Of a stretch of DNA of 64,000 nt, positions 48,349 through 59,798 are shown piece by piece (positions within the stretch are counted from its first letter, which is position 1; each line of letters starts with the position of its first letter). The notes under the pieces were generated by a model. It had not been told where the DNA came from, made no database searches, and worked only from the letters and a program-made list of their open reading frames with translations. The stretch covers positions 2,976,001 to 3,040,000 of the forward strand of contig JAAXNY010000010.1 of the NCBI GenBank assembly GCA_013420905.1, given 5' to 3'. The stretch comes from Collybia mongolica (Eukaryota; Basidiomycota; Agaricomycetes; Agaricales; Clitocybaceae). Both the position numbers and the translations under genes were made by a program.

Positions 48349-48849
48349 TTGTGTGTGTGTGCGAGCAAGTTGATAGAGTGTTGGGTGCTCGGGTGTTCGT
48401 TGGAAACCAAGTGTGATACACGCCTTAGCTCATTAAGCTGAGGTTTGGTCTAGATGGGAGCTTGAAGCAGGTGAGTTTTCATGTCAAGGACTGCTGGGTA
48501 AAGATAAAGAATTTACCTGAAAGTTATGTCGAACCTGTTCCACTCGGGATGACCGTGAGGTTCAGATAAGTCACGAGACAGCATTGGGAGTGCACGTGGC
48601 CTCGGAATGCGCGTCATATTCACATGTCAGGGAGGAAATACATGGCGCGCGAAGTGTGGGAGACGGGGTCGTGAATTTCTGTCATCAAAGGACGCACATT
48701 ACTGCTGTGTTTATCACACAGCCTAGTGGAATATTTTGTGGTCCGGGTATCCTAGCCATGAGTCGAAATCGACTCCAGATGACAGTTCTTCGATGGTCGA
48801 ATCAGATTGAATGTGAAGAATATGGCAATGTTAGTATGGTTTATGCCCA

Positions 48850-48939
48850 GCTTGGTAGCGTAGTGGTATCACATTACTGCGACCGCCTGGAGGGGTCTGT
48901 CCGGTAATTAATTGCCCTGTTCGAATCAGGGACTGAGCA
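48850..48939 (+). tRNA. tRNA-like gene, intron-containing, anticodon uncertain
   Basis: Acceptor arms GCTTGGT and ACTGAGC can pair with two G-T wobbles. The A box (TAGCGTAGTGGTATCAC) and T arm (CCCTG-TTCGAAT-CAGGG) are good. The anticodon stem is poor: CATTA against TAATT, with one mismatch. If the loop is CTGCGAC the anticodon would be GCG (Arg), which is unusual in eukaryotes, with an intron of about 21 nt. It may be a degenerate tRNA or a tRNA-derived repeat. Confidence 0.45.
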
Positions 48940-49168
48940 TATATGACCCGATCTCTCCCAATTTTTACAAACGGGTCATGATACTCCTCTCTTTACGTAA
49001 CACTATGTCACCCAATATTCAACATGTTCTTCGCTTTTCAGTTAGATGTTGATAGGTTGAATGAACTCCAGGCCTTGCCGATTCTTGCGGCCCTGAAGCC
49101 CCATTCACGATTCAGGTCACTACTGACGACTATATGATTATCATAATGCATGATAGTGGTTTCCACAT

Positions 49169-49255
49169 AGCTTGGTAGTGTAGTGGCATCATGTGGCTGT
49201 AAACTGTTGATCCTCAAAATTCGTGATTATGAGGGAGTCCGAACAGCTTCAAACT
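49169..49255 (+). pseudogene. tRNA-like 5' half (pseudo-tRNA)
   Basis: Repeats the first 27 bases of the tRNA-like gene at 48850 (AGCTTGGTAGTGTAGTGGCA), then continues with a loop-like CTGTAAA. No B box is found: the corresponding region reads AGTCCGAAC. Acceptor pairing fails. Probably a partial tRNA copy. Confidence 0.35.
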
Positions 49256-49907
49256 TGTTAGTCGCGGCCCTGTGAAACACGTGGGGTCGGATCAAAAAGC
49301 ATTTTCTCCCGGAGTCAGATCGCAAAGGCCTCCTGTATGTGCTCCCCTGCTGCTTATATCCAACAACGCCGTTTTTTTCGCAAATCAGCTATAGGAACTA
49401 GATCACCAGTCAAGTCCATTTGCGACCGAGGACCATGTTACCGGCCTGGGTGTCCCTGGGCTAGAACAGACAAATTCGGTGCATTGAGCCGCTCACTCTT
49501 CAATGCGTCGGGCTTGCCAGAGTGAGGTAAAATCCCACCGACTCACTCCCCGTGGCTTTTGTGGAAAAGTCTGTCAGACACCATCTCCGGAAAACCATGG
49601 CAGGGCATCGCTGCGGCACAAAAGGAGATAATCCTCTTTCTAGGGGTAGCCAGCGAACCCTCTTGAACGTCATATGCTCTCTCTCGTAACTTGGGCACAC
49701 ATTATTACGTCCCGATACTCACAAGCTTGTCTCACCGCGCTGGTATCTTGGTGCTGCACATGACATGCTTCTCGTCGATTACGATCACATCATCCACTCC
49801 ATTGGACCGGACCGCTCGTGGGGAGCCAAACGCTGAGGCACAAAAGGCTTGATTCTCAAAAACGATGGTTTTTTAAATTCGCACGAAGCTTATCAGTCCT
49901 TGTCGTC

Positions 49908-52130
49908 ATGACTGGATCCTCTCCTCCCTCACCACCGCCTGCCCCTCGTAAAGACAAGGCCGAAGTTGAGGCACTTGAGGATCATGATTTGAATGCGGCC
50001 GATGAAGATGAAGACCTTGATCGTCCTCCGGGATTCTTTGGGCGATTCCTCAAGAAGAATCCGTCCCCGACATTCCTTGCTGATGTTGCTGTGATGAACG
50101 TTACGGATCTGAATCCTTGTGAGGTTAAACGAATCGAGCGCAAGGTCGATCTTCTCATCATCCCGGCGCTCGCTGTCTGTTACATGGTGCGTTGCCCTCG
50201 TGTTATTCAAGTTTTAAAATCACATACCTATTTTATAGTTCTACTACGTGTAAGTCAGTGCTATGGAATGAATACCGATTTATTTTGGTGTCTTCTTCGT
50301 GTAGGGATAAAACCACTCTTTCATACGCTGCTATCTTCGACAGTAAGCTTTTGGATAGTCTATCGTTGGGTGCAGATGCTTAACTCGGCTCTGCACAAGT
50401 CAAGAAGGGCCTTAACTTGGGGAAACAAGAATACGTAAATCATCTACCTTTCTGCTCTGTCATACGTTAAAAACTTACGTTGTCTTAAAGAGCTGGTTAT
50501 CAAGCTTGTTCTACTGTGAGCCCAGATTCCACACGCAATCTCCTATAGAAATAGACCTCATCAAAAGCAATCCACAGTCGGTTGGGTAGCATGGGCGCTC
50601 CCAACCAATCTTCTCATGCAGAAGTTCCCCTTGAACAAATACCTCGCAGCGAACGTACGTCCCCAGCTGTACTCGTGCTTTCTCATCAGGTTTTTCCCAA
50701 CATATCCCCATCGAATGCGTAGATCATGGTGTGGGGAATTCTTCTCATGGCTCAGGCTGCTAGCCGGGACTTCACCGACCTCGCTGTCCTCCGGGTCCTC
50801 TCTGGGGCCGCAGAAGCGACGGCAGATCCGGCATTTGTGTTGATCACTGCAACGTGATACACGAGGCCGCAGCAGCCCACGAGGATTGGGTATTGGTACA
50901 TGTGAGTTTTGTCAGGCTCTTGTCGGGTTTGGAGAGAAGCTCTGGACGCGGATTTTGATGTCCCGGTAGGGCGAATGGATTTGGGATAGCCCTTGGTGGT
51001 TTGTTTGGGTATGGTATTGGACAGGTAACCGATCGTGTTGTTAACGCTTTCGTAACTTTGACCAAGTCTCAACGTGATTTCGGGTTTAGATCAAGTGTAT
51101 GCGTTCTTGGTGCTGAGTTTAACAACAGAAATCATTGATACGGTTGTATAGCGAACATCCCTTCCTGGAAGTGGGAGTTCAATAATCATCGGTGCTCTCT
51201 GCTCGCTCTGGTCCATCGTCTTGTTCATCGTCGTCCCTGACTCTCCGTACCGCACACATTGGTTCTCGCGCAAGGAACGGCTCATCATCGTCAGCCGCAA
51301 GAGGAATGATCAGAACCTTACGGACAACCGACAGTACGTTCTTGATACAGTCAAATTAGCCAGTGGCCGGTGATGGAGCTCGAATGTTCTCAGGTGGAAT
51401 CCTAGTCAAGCTTTGGAGGCGTTTATGGACCCAAAGACTTATTTGTTTTTCCTGTTTGGCTTCACAGCCAACGTTCCGAACGTAAGATCTTTTTTCTTAT
51501 GGAGATGCCAATTTGAGCTGAATTTTATTGGGTTTAGGGAGGGACCTCGAACTTGTGAGTCGTGAATGGACGCGCCTAGAACTCTCGTTGGTGTTAACCA
51601 TACTATATCCAGTGGCACTCTGATCGTGAAGGGGTATGTAATTCTTGGTTGCATTCAATCCCGATAATCAACAAACGCGTTGTTAGTTTCGGGTTTGACA
51701 CATTACAAACGACGTTGATGCAAATCCCCTATGGCTTCATTATCAGTTCCATGTGCGTGTATAAATCCGTTTTGCTTCAAAGCCGTTCAACCATGTGTTC
51801 TCAGTATCGCTCTCGCCATTTACACCAACTACAAGCTGCCAAAAGGATATCGAACTTTGTTGATGGCGGTCATCAATGCGCCGACGGTCGCTGGGTTCGC
51901 TATGATGGCTTGGTGCGAGAGTAAGGCTGCGAGGCTCATTGGGTATTGTAGGTTTTCGTTTTGAAATCCCTTCGATGGAATTAAATTAGTCGTTATTAAA
52001 TGCGACAGGGATGACTGGGGCGTCAAATGCTACCTTTGTGTTGGGGCTGTCGTTGCTATCTGGAAATGTAGGGGGCCAGACGAAAAAGGCTATCACGAGC
52101 GCAGCAGTTTTCCTCGGTGTCGCTGCGGGG
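49908..52130 (+). pseudogene. Decayed MFS transporter, allantoate-permease (Dal5) type, copy 1
   Basis: Remnant of a 12-helix plasma-membrane importer of the anion:cation symporter family (allantoate, nicotinate and similar substrates). About ten short exons are traceable: the N-terminal tail DEDEDLDRPPGFFGRFLKKN, VKRIERKVDLLIIPALAVCYM, VDKTTLSYAAIFD, WLSSLFYFGWVAWALPTNLL, ILLMAQAASRDFTDLAVLRV, NGGTSNFGTLIVKGFGFDTL, then YKLPKGYRTLLMAVINAPTV. Two lesions are clear: TGA at 50855-50857 where the family (and copy 2) has Trp before YTRPQQPTRIGYW, and an extra A near 51181 that shifts the frame after WEF. The conserved last exons after GVAAG are missing. Not functional. Confidence 0.82.
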
Positions 52131-52490
52131 TGATTCGCTGGGTTGGGTTTTAGTGAATGTGTGATGGCCAAGGGCATTCAATTGCGTTCATAACCTCTCA
52201 TGTCGATGTATTCTCAGCTGTATGTCTCTTTGTAAGGTGTTATGTGTATCTGGTGCCGTAACGATTTGTTGTGTCGACTTTCCTCGCCTGACTAACAGCT
52301 CTGTTTGACTCAGAGACTTGTGGGGTTGGTATTAGTATTCGAGGGAGGTACTGGGCGCGACCACGTGACGACGACGCGCGATTGAGTTCGCACGGTTGAT
52401 GTTTTGTGAAGCCAAGTTGTTACCAACATTTGAGAGCGCTTTATCACAATTTACACCGACTGTGGCTGAACTACCAACATTTCCATACAA
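52131..52490. promoter_or_regulatory. Region upstream of the kinesin gene
   Basis: 360 bp between the MFS relic and the kinesin start, CpG-normal, with pyrimidine-rich patches and a CGTGACGACGACGCG-like CpG cluster near 52362-52378. It probably contains the kinesin promoter. No defined binding site can be claimed. Confidence 0.3.
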
Positions 52491-55400
52491 ATGGCCGTTC
52501 CAAGCACACCCGCTGGTTCGAAACCTACTCGTCCAGCCCCCTTCACTCCAAAACGGCCACTCTCAGTGTCGTCGCTGTCGTCGATATCCTCAACCTCGTC
52601 TGATTCGCTCACTGCAAGGTTGGCTCGCACGGGCACCCCGAACCTCCTCGCATCTACCAAGAAGTACAAGGCCCCAATATCTGCGGAATCGCGGACGAGG
52701 AATTTTACCAAGACCAAATCCGTGCTCGCACCTGTACCGGGCACACCTACCAGGCCCAAGACTCCAAGCAGGCCAAGGACGCCTGGGACGCCTCGCAAGG
52801 GTGAAGACAATCCACTTTTAATGCCATCCACAAGCGAGATGGACGTTAGCAACGTCGACCCCGAGGAAGTGCTGGTCGATTTCGAAACCGTCGAAGCGGG
52901 GGACATTTCTGGGGAGGTCGACGAGGCGTGGCTGAGGGCTGCGGCGCTCGACCATGGAAAGGAGGACAAGGTCATGGTGTCGATCAGGTCAGTTCGGGGT
53001 TTGCCAACGATGAGAGGGGCATTCGTGGCTGACAACACCGACCACACCACAGGATCCGACCAACCAACGCTCATTCTGCCTGGGAAGCCAGCCCCTCCAC
53101 CAACTCCATCAAACTCGACCCTGCACACTCAAAGAACCCCACATCAGCCGCGCAGTCCTCCTCCTTCAATTTCGACTCCATCCTCACGGGCACGCCGAAC
53201 AAGCCTATCTATACGACCGTCGCGCGCTCCCATGTGCACGCGGCGATGGAGGGCTACAACGCCGTCATCTTCGCATACGGCCAAACCGCGTCCGGAAAGA
53301 CGTTCACGCTGAGCGGCGACGACGACGAGCCGGGGATCATCCCCAGGGCCATGAAGGACGTGTTTGCGTTCATCCGGCGGACCCCGACGCGGGAGTACCT
53401 CCTCCGCTGCTCCTATCTTGAGATCTACAACGAATCGATCCACGACTTGCTTGCGCCCCCGTCCAGCGCTGCGGCGAACCCTGTGCAGATCCAGGGCGGC
53501 GGGTCCGGTGGGGACGTCGTGCTCACGCCCCTGCGCGAGGAGGTGGTGACTAGTCTGAAGGGCGTCAAGGAGGTGCTGCGACGCGGGGAGGGGAACCGGC
53601 GGACGGCGTGCACGGACTGGAACGAGCGGAGCAGTCGGAGTCACAGCGTGTTCAGGATGGTGATCGAGAGCCGCGAGCGGGGCAGTGGCGGGGCAAGGAA
53701 TGACGATGACGACGACGACGAGCGTGTGCCGGCTCCGACGGGGCGACAGACACCTGGATTGGGTAGGCACACTCCTGGCCCCGGTGGGCGGTCGCAGACT
53801 CCGGGACTTGGGGGCCCGAGATTGCAGGCACGCGGCGGGAGGAGCGTGCAGACGTCGGTTTTGGTGAGTGTTATTTTGTAGCTTGTTGAGCTGGCGTTGT
53901 TGAGTGCTTGACGGCCGGGTTTAGAGTCTGATTGATTTGGCTGGGTCGGAAAAGGCGACGTCGGACAAGGAGCGGACGAGGGAGGGGAAGTATATCAATA
54001 CGAGGTGAGTGGTGATGTCTTGTCTATTTTTCGCCCTCGTATCTGATATCTGGTTCAGCTTGCTCACACTGGGGTCCGTCATCGGAACGCTAGCTGATAA
54101 TGCTGCCAAGAACAAGACGTTTGTGACCTCGTTTTCTGCCCAGGTTCCTACTGACATTGTGCGACATAGTGATCATGTCCCATACCGCAATTCGAAGCTG
54201 ACACGAATGCTGCAGCCCTCGCTCTCTGGCAATGCACGGATCAGCGTGATCTGCACGATCAACCCCGACGCGAACGCCGTCTCGGAGACGACGAGCACGC
54301 TGCTCTTCGCGAAGCGGATCAAGAATGTCCAGGTGCGTGGTGCTTTTACGCTGCGACTCGACTTATCCTGACTTGACCACCCGCATACAGCTAAACGCGC
54401 AGAAGAAGGAGATTGTGGACACGGATGCGCTGATCGAGCGGTACCGGAAGGAGATCGAGGACCTGAAGAAGCGGCTAGCGGAGCGGGAGGCAGAGGCGCC
54501 GGTGCGCTCGCGGCGGCTGTCGGCAAGGGAGGTGCGTGTTGTGTTTTTTTTTTTTTTTTTTGCGCGTTCGGAGTGGGATACTGACTAGATTGGGTTGGTG
54601 TGAACAGCAAGTGGACGAGTCGAAGGCGATGAAGGACCTCAATGCGCGGATCCAGCAGCTGACGAAGCTGATTTTGACGAGCCAGACGGTGGATGAGAGT
54701 AGGGGAGACGAGAGCAGGCCGAGTAGTCCTGTGAAGGTTGATTTTGACATGTCGCCGTATCAGGTATGTCTGGTTTCTTGGACTGTTGTGTCCCCGTTTA
54801 CCAACCAATTTTATATTCGTCCGTTACCAGCTGCAACAAGAGCTCCTCACCGCGCGGCTGCAGCTCGACTCACAGTCGACGCAGATCCTCTCGCTGGAAG
54901 CCGCGCTCGACGCGCGCCCGCCGCTGCCGACGACGGCGCCGGAGCACGAGAAGGACCGGCTGATCGGGGAGCAGGGCAGGACGATCCGGGAGCTCGAGAT
55001 TGTCGTGCGCGGGTATGAGGAGAACCTCGGCGAGCCGCTGCGCGCGGTGCGGGAGGACGTGGAGAGGGAGTGGAAGGAGCGGCTCGGGGCGGAGGTGCGG
55101 AAGAGGGAGGAGAAGGAGAGGTGGGCGGAGGAGCTGGTGAAGCAGCTGGAGAAGGAGAAGAAGGTACGTGGCTCGTGTCTGCCGCTTTTTGCGGGGGGGG
55201 GGGGGGGGGGGTTGCGTAAGGCGAATACTGACATGGGAGTTTTTTTTTTTTGTGTTGGTAGATGAGGATCACGCTGGAAGAGGAGCGACGCGCGCTTGCG
55301 GCGTTTGTGACCAAGTTTGACTCGTTGGGGCTCGGGCTGACGCTGCCCAGCGTGTCGGTGTCGAAGCTCAAGCCGCCGATGGCCACCCCGCGCCGGGCGT

Positions 55401-55747
55401 CCCTTGCGTATGCCGAGCGCCGCGCGCTGAAGGCGTCGTCGGCGGCGTCATTAGAAGGGGCGGGGCCTGGGCTGGGGGCTGTGGCGGAGGCACCGGCGTC
55501 GCCGACGCGGCTGGACATGACCTTGAACTTGGGGTTCAAGGCGGCGAACCCGATTTTGCTGGAGCAGATGCCGGAAGAGTCGTGGAGCGATATTAGTTTT
55601 GAGATGGGGGATGTTGTGCTGGAGAAGCCTGTAGTGGGCGCGGTGGGGAAGGGCGCGTTGGGTGCGAGGGGTGTGAGGGAGGTGAGGGAGGTGAGGGAGG
55701 TGTTGGGGGGGAAGGAGAATGTGGTCCCGTCGGTTGTGAGGGCTTGA
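52491..55747 (+). CDS. Kinesin-7 family motor (Kip2/CENP-E-like)
   Basis: Plus-end microtubule motor with N-proximal motor domain. Eight exons (52491-52987, 53053-53863, 53925-54004, 54059-54332, 54391-54531, 54608-54763, 54831-55163, 55262-55747) encode 925 residues. A Ser/Thr/Pro-rich extension of about 165 residues precedes the motor, as in fungal Kip2. Motor motifs: P-loop FAYGQTASGKTFTL near residue 240, switch I NERSSRSHSVFR, switch II LIDLAGSEKA, then HVPYRNSKLTRMLQPSLSGN and ARISVICTINPD, typical of kinesin-7. A Gly/Pro-rich insert separates switch I and switch II. Coiled coil follows (KKEIVDTDALIERYRKEIED and a Glu/Lys-rich stretch to about 760). A role in cytoplasmic microtubule stability and nuclear positioning is inferred from Kip2. 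Confidence 0.92.
54544..54561. repeat. T18 tract in kinesin intron 5
   Basis: An uninterrupted run of 18 T inside the 76-nt intron 54532-54607. It may serve as an exaggerated polypyrimidine tract but lies close to the donor. Confidence 0.8.
55193..55211. repeat. G19 tract in kinesin intron 7
   Basis: Nineteen consecutive G residues inside the 98-nt intron 55164-55261, followed 30 bases later by an 11-base T run. The G tract could form a quadruplex in the pre-mRNA. Length is likely to vary between strains or with sequencing error. Confidence 0.85.
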
Positions 55748-56874
55748 GGGTGGGGGGTTGGGGTGTGGGTTGGGATGGGATGGGATGGGGTTTGAAATGT
55801 TGTTTTTTTTTTGTTCTTGTCTATGTTTATCGAGAATCTTTGTGCGTTTGTCTGTTGGAAAGTTGTACAGGATGACCTTGTCATATTTTGTTCCCGTTTT
55901 TTTTTCGTATATCAAATTACTAGCTTTGGAATTCTTCTCTGATCTTGTAATTTTATTGGTTACGTGCGGTATGCGTTCGTGGTATGTCTGTTAATGTGGT
56001 ATGTGTTTTAATCTTGGGTTGTTTTTGGAGTTTTTGTTTGTGCTCTGTGATCTTCTCCGAACGTCGATATTGTAAGGCTCTTTGAGAATATGATGGAACA
56101 GGATCGAAGTGTACTACGTCGCTGAAGCCTGACCTCATCATCAGACAGTTCACGCAGGTGCTTATGACCTAAGGTCTGTTCGTTTCGGGGCAGAAACAGA
56201 ATTAGTGGTGTTACTCAAGTCAGTACATTGAAGCCTGAGGTAACGTGTTTTGAACTGTCATCTATGTTAGCACATAATTATTAAATTCAAGGTTATGCTC
56301 AGAATTTGTTCCACATGGTCCATTGCCTCGTTCTGAAGCTCTTCTGGCTAATGCTTGAGAAGGTGTGCTTTCTTCATCCATGGGTCAAGTACTAGACAAA
56401 GTTGTTGATATCTCAATGAGAGAGAAGTAGCAATGTACTGTAGCATTACGACCATGTGTTCATGTCATGTGACGCGTTACGACAAGTGCTCACTTAGCTT
56501 GGCGAAGCCCACGCAATGTTACCCGTTACGACTTTTTGAAGTGTTCACAGAACTAGTGTTCATTGCAAAAAGGCCGGTCTGAAAGCCGCTAGCATTAGTT
56601 TTGAATGCTGAGCCAGTGGAGGTTTTGGTTCCAATTTTGGGCCGTGGTCACCGAACAAAAAAGACCGAGGCGAAGAGATATGCCGATTCCGGTGCTTGGG
56701 AAGGCTATTAATTTATTCTTTGTGCCTAACGCTTCGATTTACGAATATATATTTTTTTTTCCATTTTCGTCGTGTACAGAGTTCAACGAGATATGTGTTC
56801 ATATTGGAATGTTTTCTCAATTTTAATTCGTTCTCATGGCAGAAACTGAAATGCCTGGTTGCTGATGTACAAAC
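55748..56874. other. Intergenic region between convergent kinesin and HET genes
   Basis: Downstream flanks of two convergent genes. Contains T-rich stretches and no supported gene. An open piece on plus at 56605-56826 has no motif and overlaps the 3' flank of the HET gene. Confidence 0.45.
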
Positions 56875-58828
56875 TTACTCTCTGAACTTCCTGCGAGAAA
56901 TCTCCTCTGGTCCACCAATACTAACGGCAACCCCATAGTACACATATGCCATCCACAGCTGCTCGGCGATATTTTTGCGCTCGTACTCCTGTGCCCTGGG
57001 CAGAGCAAAGTACGTCACGCGGTGGTACCGATTCTCGGCGTGATTCCTGACAACAATGAAAAGATCGCACGTCCCGTCCGGGTACGACACTTCTCCCAGA
57101 TAGATGCCTAGCGTCTCGGAGGAGAGATCGCACTCCTGCGTACTCCATTCTGTTCCGTCCGCTGAGAGTATTTCTGCGCCAGGCGTCCAGAATTCCTGCG
57201 CACCGGGAGGTCCAGGATAGTCTTCAGGAGGTGGGTGACTTCGAGAGTAAGCGAGGGGTATGATGTACCTCGCAGTAAAGGTATAATACCCGTCATCGCT
57301 CATCGACCCCAAATCTTCTCTGTCCGCAGTCATATAAAGCAATTTCCCATCCACGTAACTCAACTGCCCCAATTTCTCCGACATGATATCCGTAACGGCG
57401 CGCCTCTCACCATCCGGGAGGCGCACGAACGCCCCGCCATCCACGCTCGTCTCCGGAAACTGTGGGAACGCCGAAAGCTTTTGGGACGGCGCGAGGAAAT
57501 ACAACATCCCCATCCAATGGTCCCCCCCATTCCCCGGCTTCGCCAGGATCGCCTGCGCCAGCGCAATCGTCGCCCCAAGGCGGTCGTCCGCACCGAACCC
57601 GCTCGGGTCGAGGGACACGCCGAAGAAATGCATAATGCTGAAGATCATGTCCACCGGGCGTGACGAGGTACGCATCAGCGCAGACTGCCAGACGACGCTC
57701 GGGTCGGGCGGGACCCCGGGCTGGCGGCTCGCGTACATCATTGGTCGGACGTGTGCCCGATGGAACCCGAAAGGCTGAACCTCTTGCCGGAACAGGGACA
57801 TCAGGACGAGCTGGAGGGGGGCGTATCCGCAGGTCGTGCGTCTGTGCGCGACGAGATTGCCTAGGCCGTTGGCGTTCCCGGAATCAGCGCTCCGATATTG
57901 CGGAAGAGACGTGCCGATCGTCTGGGCACAGAACCCCGCCTCCGCACGCAGTTCGATCTCCATCGCACTCTCAGGGTCTGACGAAAACAAGAACACGACA
58001 TCGTCCTGCACGGGCGGGCCCAGTGCCTCCTGCATCGTCCACGCGCGGTCCATCCAGCTCGTCCTCTCATCAATCGTCACAAGCCTTCCAATCCCCCCAG
58101 GAGCAACGATACACGTCGACTCGGCGTAGATATTGAACATCTGCCTGATCTGCCACGACTTGTCGGGCTTGCTCGATTGGCAGATACTGAGTCGGTCCAA
58201 CCAGACGTAGCTTTTGCCCTTACCACGCGCCACCCAGACGATGTTCTCGAGGACGTCGGTGCTGATGGGGTCGCCGTCCTCCGCGTTCTTGACCGAGAAC
58301 GTCCAATCGCTATCGTTCCTTTCGACGGGCACCCCCCGCCAGACGTACGAGACAGCGCAGTAATCTCCCATTGGCAGCGCCCCGAATTCGACGATGTCCA
58401 AGCGGGCGTCGTCCCACAGGCTCTGGCAAGACAGGAAGCGGTACCGGTGAGGCGAGACGTATGGTTCGAGGTCGAGACACTTCCCACTCAGCTCGGACAG
58501 TGCACAAGAGAATATGAGCTTAGAGACTGGAGGCTGAAAGTTGTTAGCTTGCTCCTCGTCCGCGTGGTTTCTCTGCGGATGGTCGCAAGTCAGCAACGTG
58601 TGGTGAAGGGCTGAAGTAGAAGGCTACCAAGGTTGCTAGGCTGTTTTTCGTCGAAATCTTGCCACACTTCGTGCATGTACGTGTGATATTGAGGGCATCC
58701 AAGGGAGGTTCATCTTGTATTTGTGGGACTGACGGTCCAGCGGTAGGTGACTCGGAATTTTGTTTCTTCCTCCAGCTTCTCGCACCAGTCCCAAACCAGT
58801 TCCCGAAGACGTTGCAACAACCAGCCAT
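56875..58828 (-). CDS. HET-domain protein
   Basis: HET domains occur in fungal heterokaryon-incompatibility and cell-death proteins; they resemble TIR domains. Two exons (58828-58628 and 58572-56875; intron 55 nt, phase 0) encode 632 residues. Exon 1 (67 residues) holds a CxxC (CTKCGKIS) and cysteines near the start (AGCCNVFGNWF). HET core motifs follow in exon 2: YCAVSYVWRGVPV, YVWLDRLSICQSSKPDKSWQ, MFNIYAESTCIVAPGGIGRL and WMDRAWTMQEALG. The remaining 350 residues have no motif that I recognise and lack NACHT or repeat modules. The gene is CpG-rich, about 60% G+C and intact. Its biological role is inferred from the family only. Confidence 0.87.
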
Positions 58829-59798
58829 TTCCGAAATCCTAGAGTGACCAGGGGGCAAGCAGACCGACCATGGATAGACGATGTAGTGGACGACACGCGT
58901 AGTCTTTGCGGCAGTTATGTAATGCCACGCACCCCAGCCTGGCACCTTTGATATGGTCTTAATATCAGAGAGAAGGCGCTGGTGGAACGGGCATTTCCGG
59001 CTTAGCGCTCGTAGTTATTCGTGGACACACCTGCTTCGAACTTTGTGCGGAATGATTCCCTCACCTTTTTTTTATATTGTTATTAGTTTAATAAATAAAG
59101 AACGATAGCAAGATGTACCAAGTTTGGGTGCGAACATTGAATTATAACAGTTTTTTCGTTGATTTGTATATAGTAGGCCAGAATATGCGTCATGGACGAC
59201 TCCCCGCTTCGAGTTGTGGCGTTATTGACTATCAATTGATACTACGCAAATATTCAGCAGTCTTCAAAGCTTCAAGTCGCGATAACTTTAAGTTCAAGTT
59301 AATGAATATTGCCACTCTGGCCGAACTAAACTTTGAAGTCACGTCGTCATGTGACCACGTCGCGTCGCTTATTCTTTACGCGTTTGACGCGAAACTCGCG
59401 GCAAATTACCCCCCGCGACCAGTTCCAGGGGAAACGGTACTCCTTCCAAGAGAATTGGAGCTACAAGCTCGGGGGTACAATTTCATCTACCCGCCCCGGA
59501 GTTAAAATACACCTATATAAGCTCATTAATGTCATGACAGACTTCAACATTGTAAAAATACACAATCGAGGCAAGTGTTAAATGAGAAGAAGCTTTAAAG
59601 CTCCAGAGGCACATTATGAAGCCGTATAGCACCTCCTATGCCGATGCCGATGCGAATTAACTGTCAAATTCACTGGAGCCAGTCCACTTCAGCCTCTTAA
59701 TCCGGACACATAAAGGATAAACGAACCGTAACGTATCTAAGCGCCGGATTTTTCCAATTGCGGAGGATCAGGATGTACGCTAATTGAGCACGAATAAA
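58829..59798. other. Intergenic region upstream of HET gene
   Basis: No convincing gene. A 130-codon open frame on plus (59113-59505) has no recognisable motif and an atypical composition. The HET promoter must lie in the first few hundred bases. Confidence 0.4.

Noticed and set aside
53144..53770. 208-codon minus-strand frame antisense to the kinesin motor
   Set aside because: Arg/Pro/His-rich shadow of the motor-domain exon.
54847..55884. 345-codon minus-strand open frame antisense to the kinesin tail
   Set aside because: G+C-rich shadow frame with low-complexity Ser/Pro/Ala composition; the plus-strand kinesin exons explain the openness.
57235..58614. Several plus-strand frames of 130-160 codons over the HET gene
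   Set aside because: Antisense shadows in G+C-rich DNA; no family motif, whereas the minus strand has clear HET motifs.
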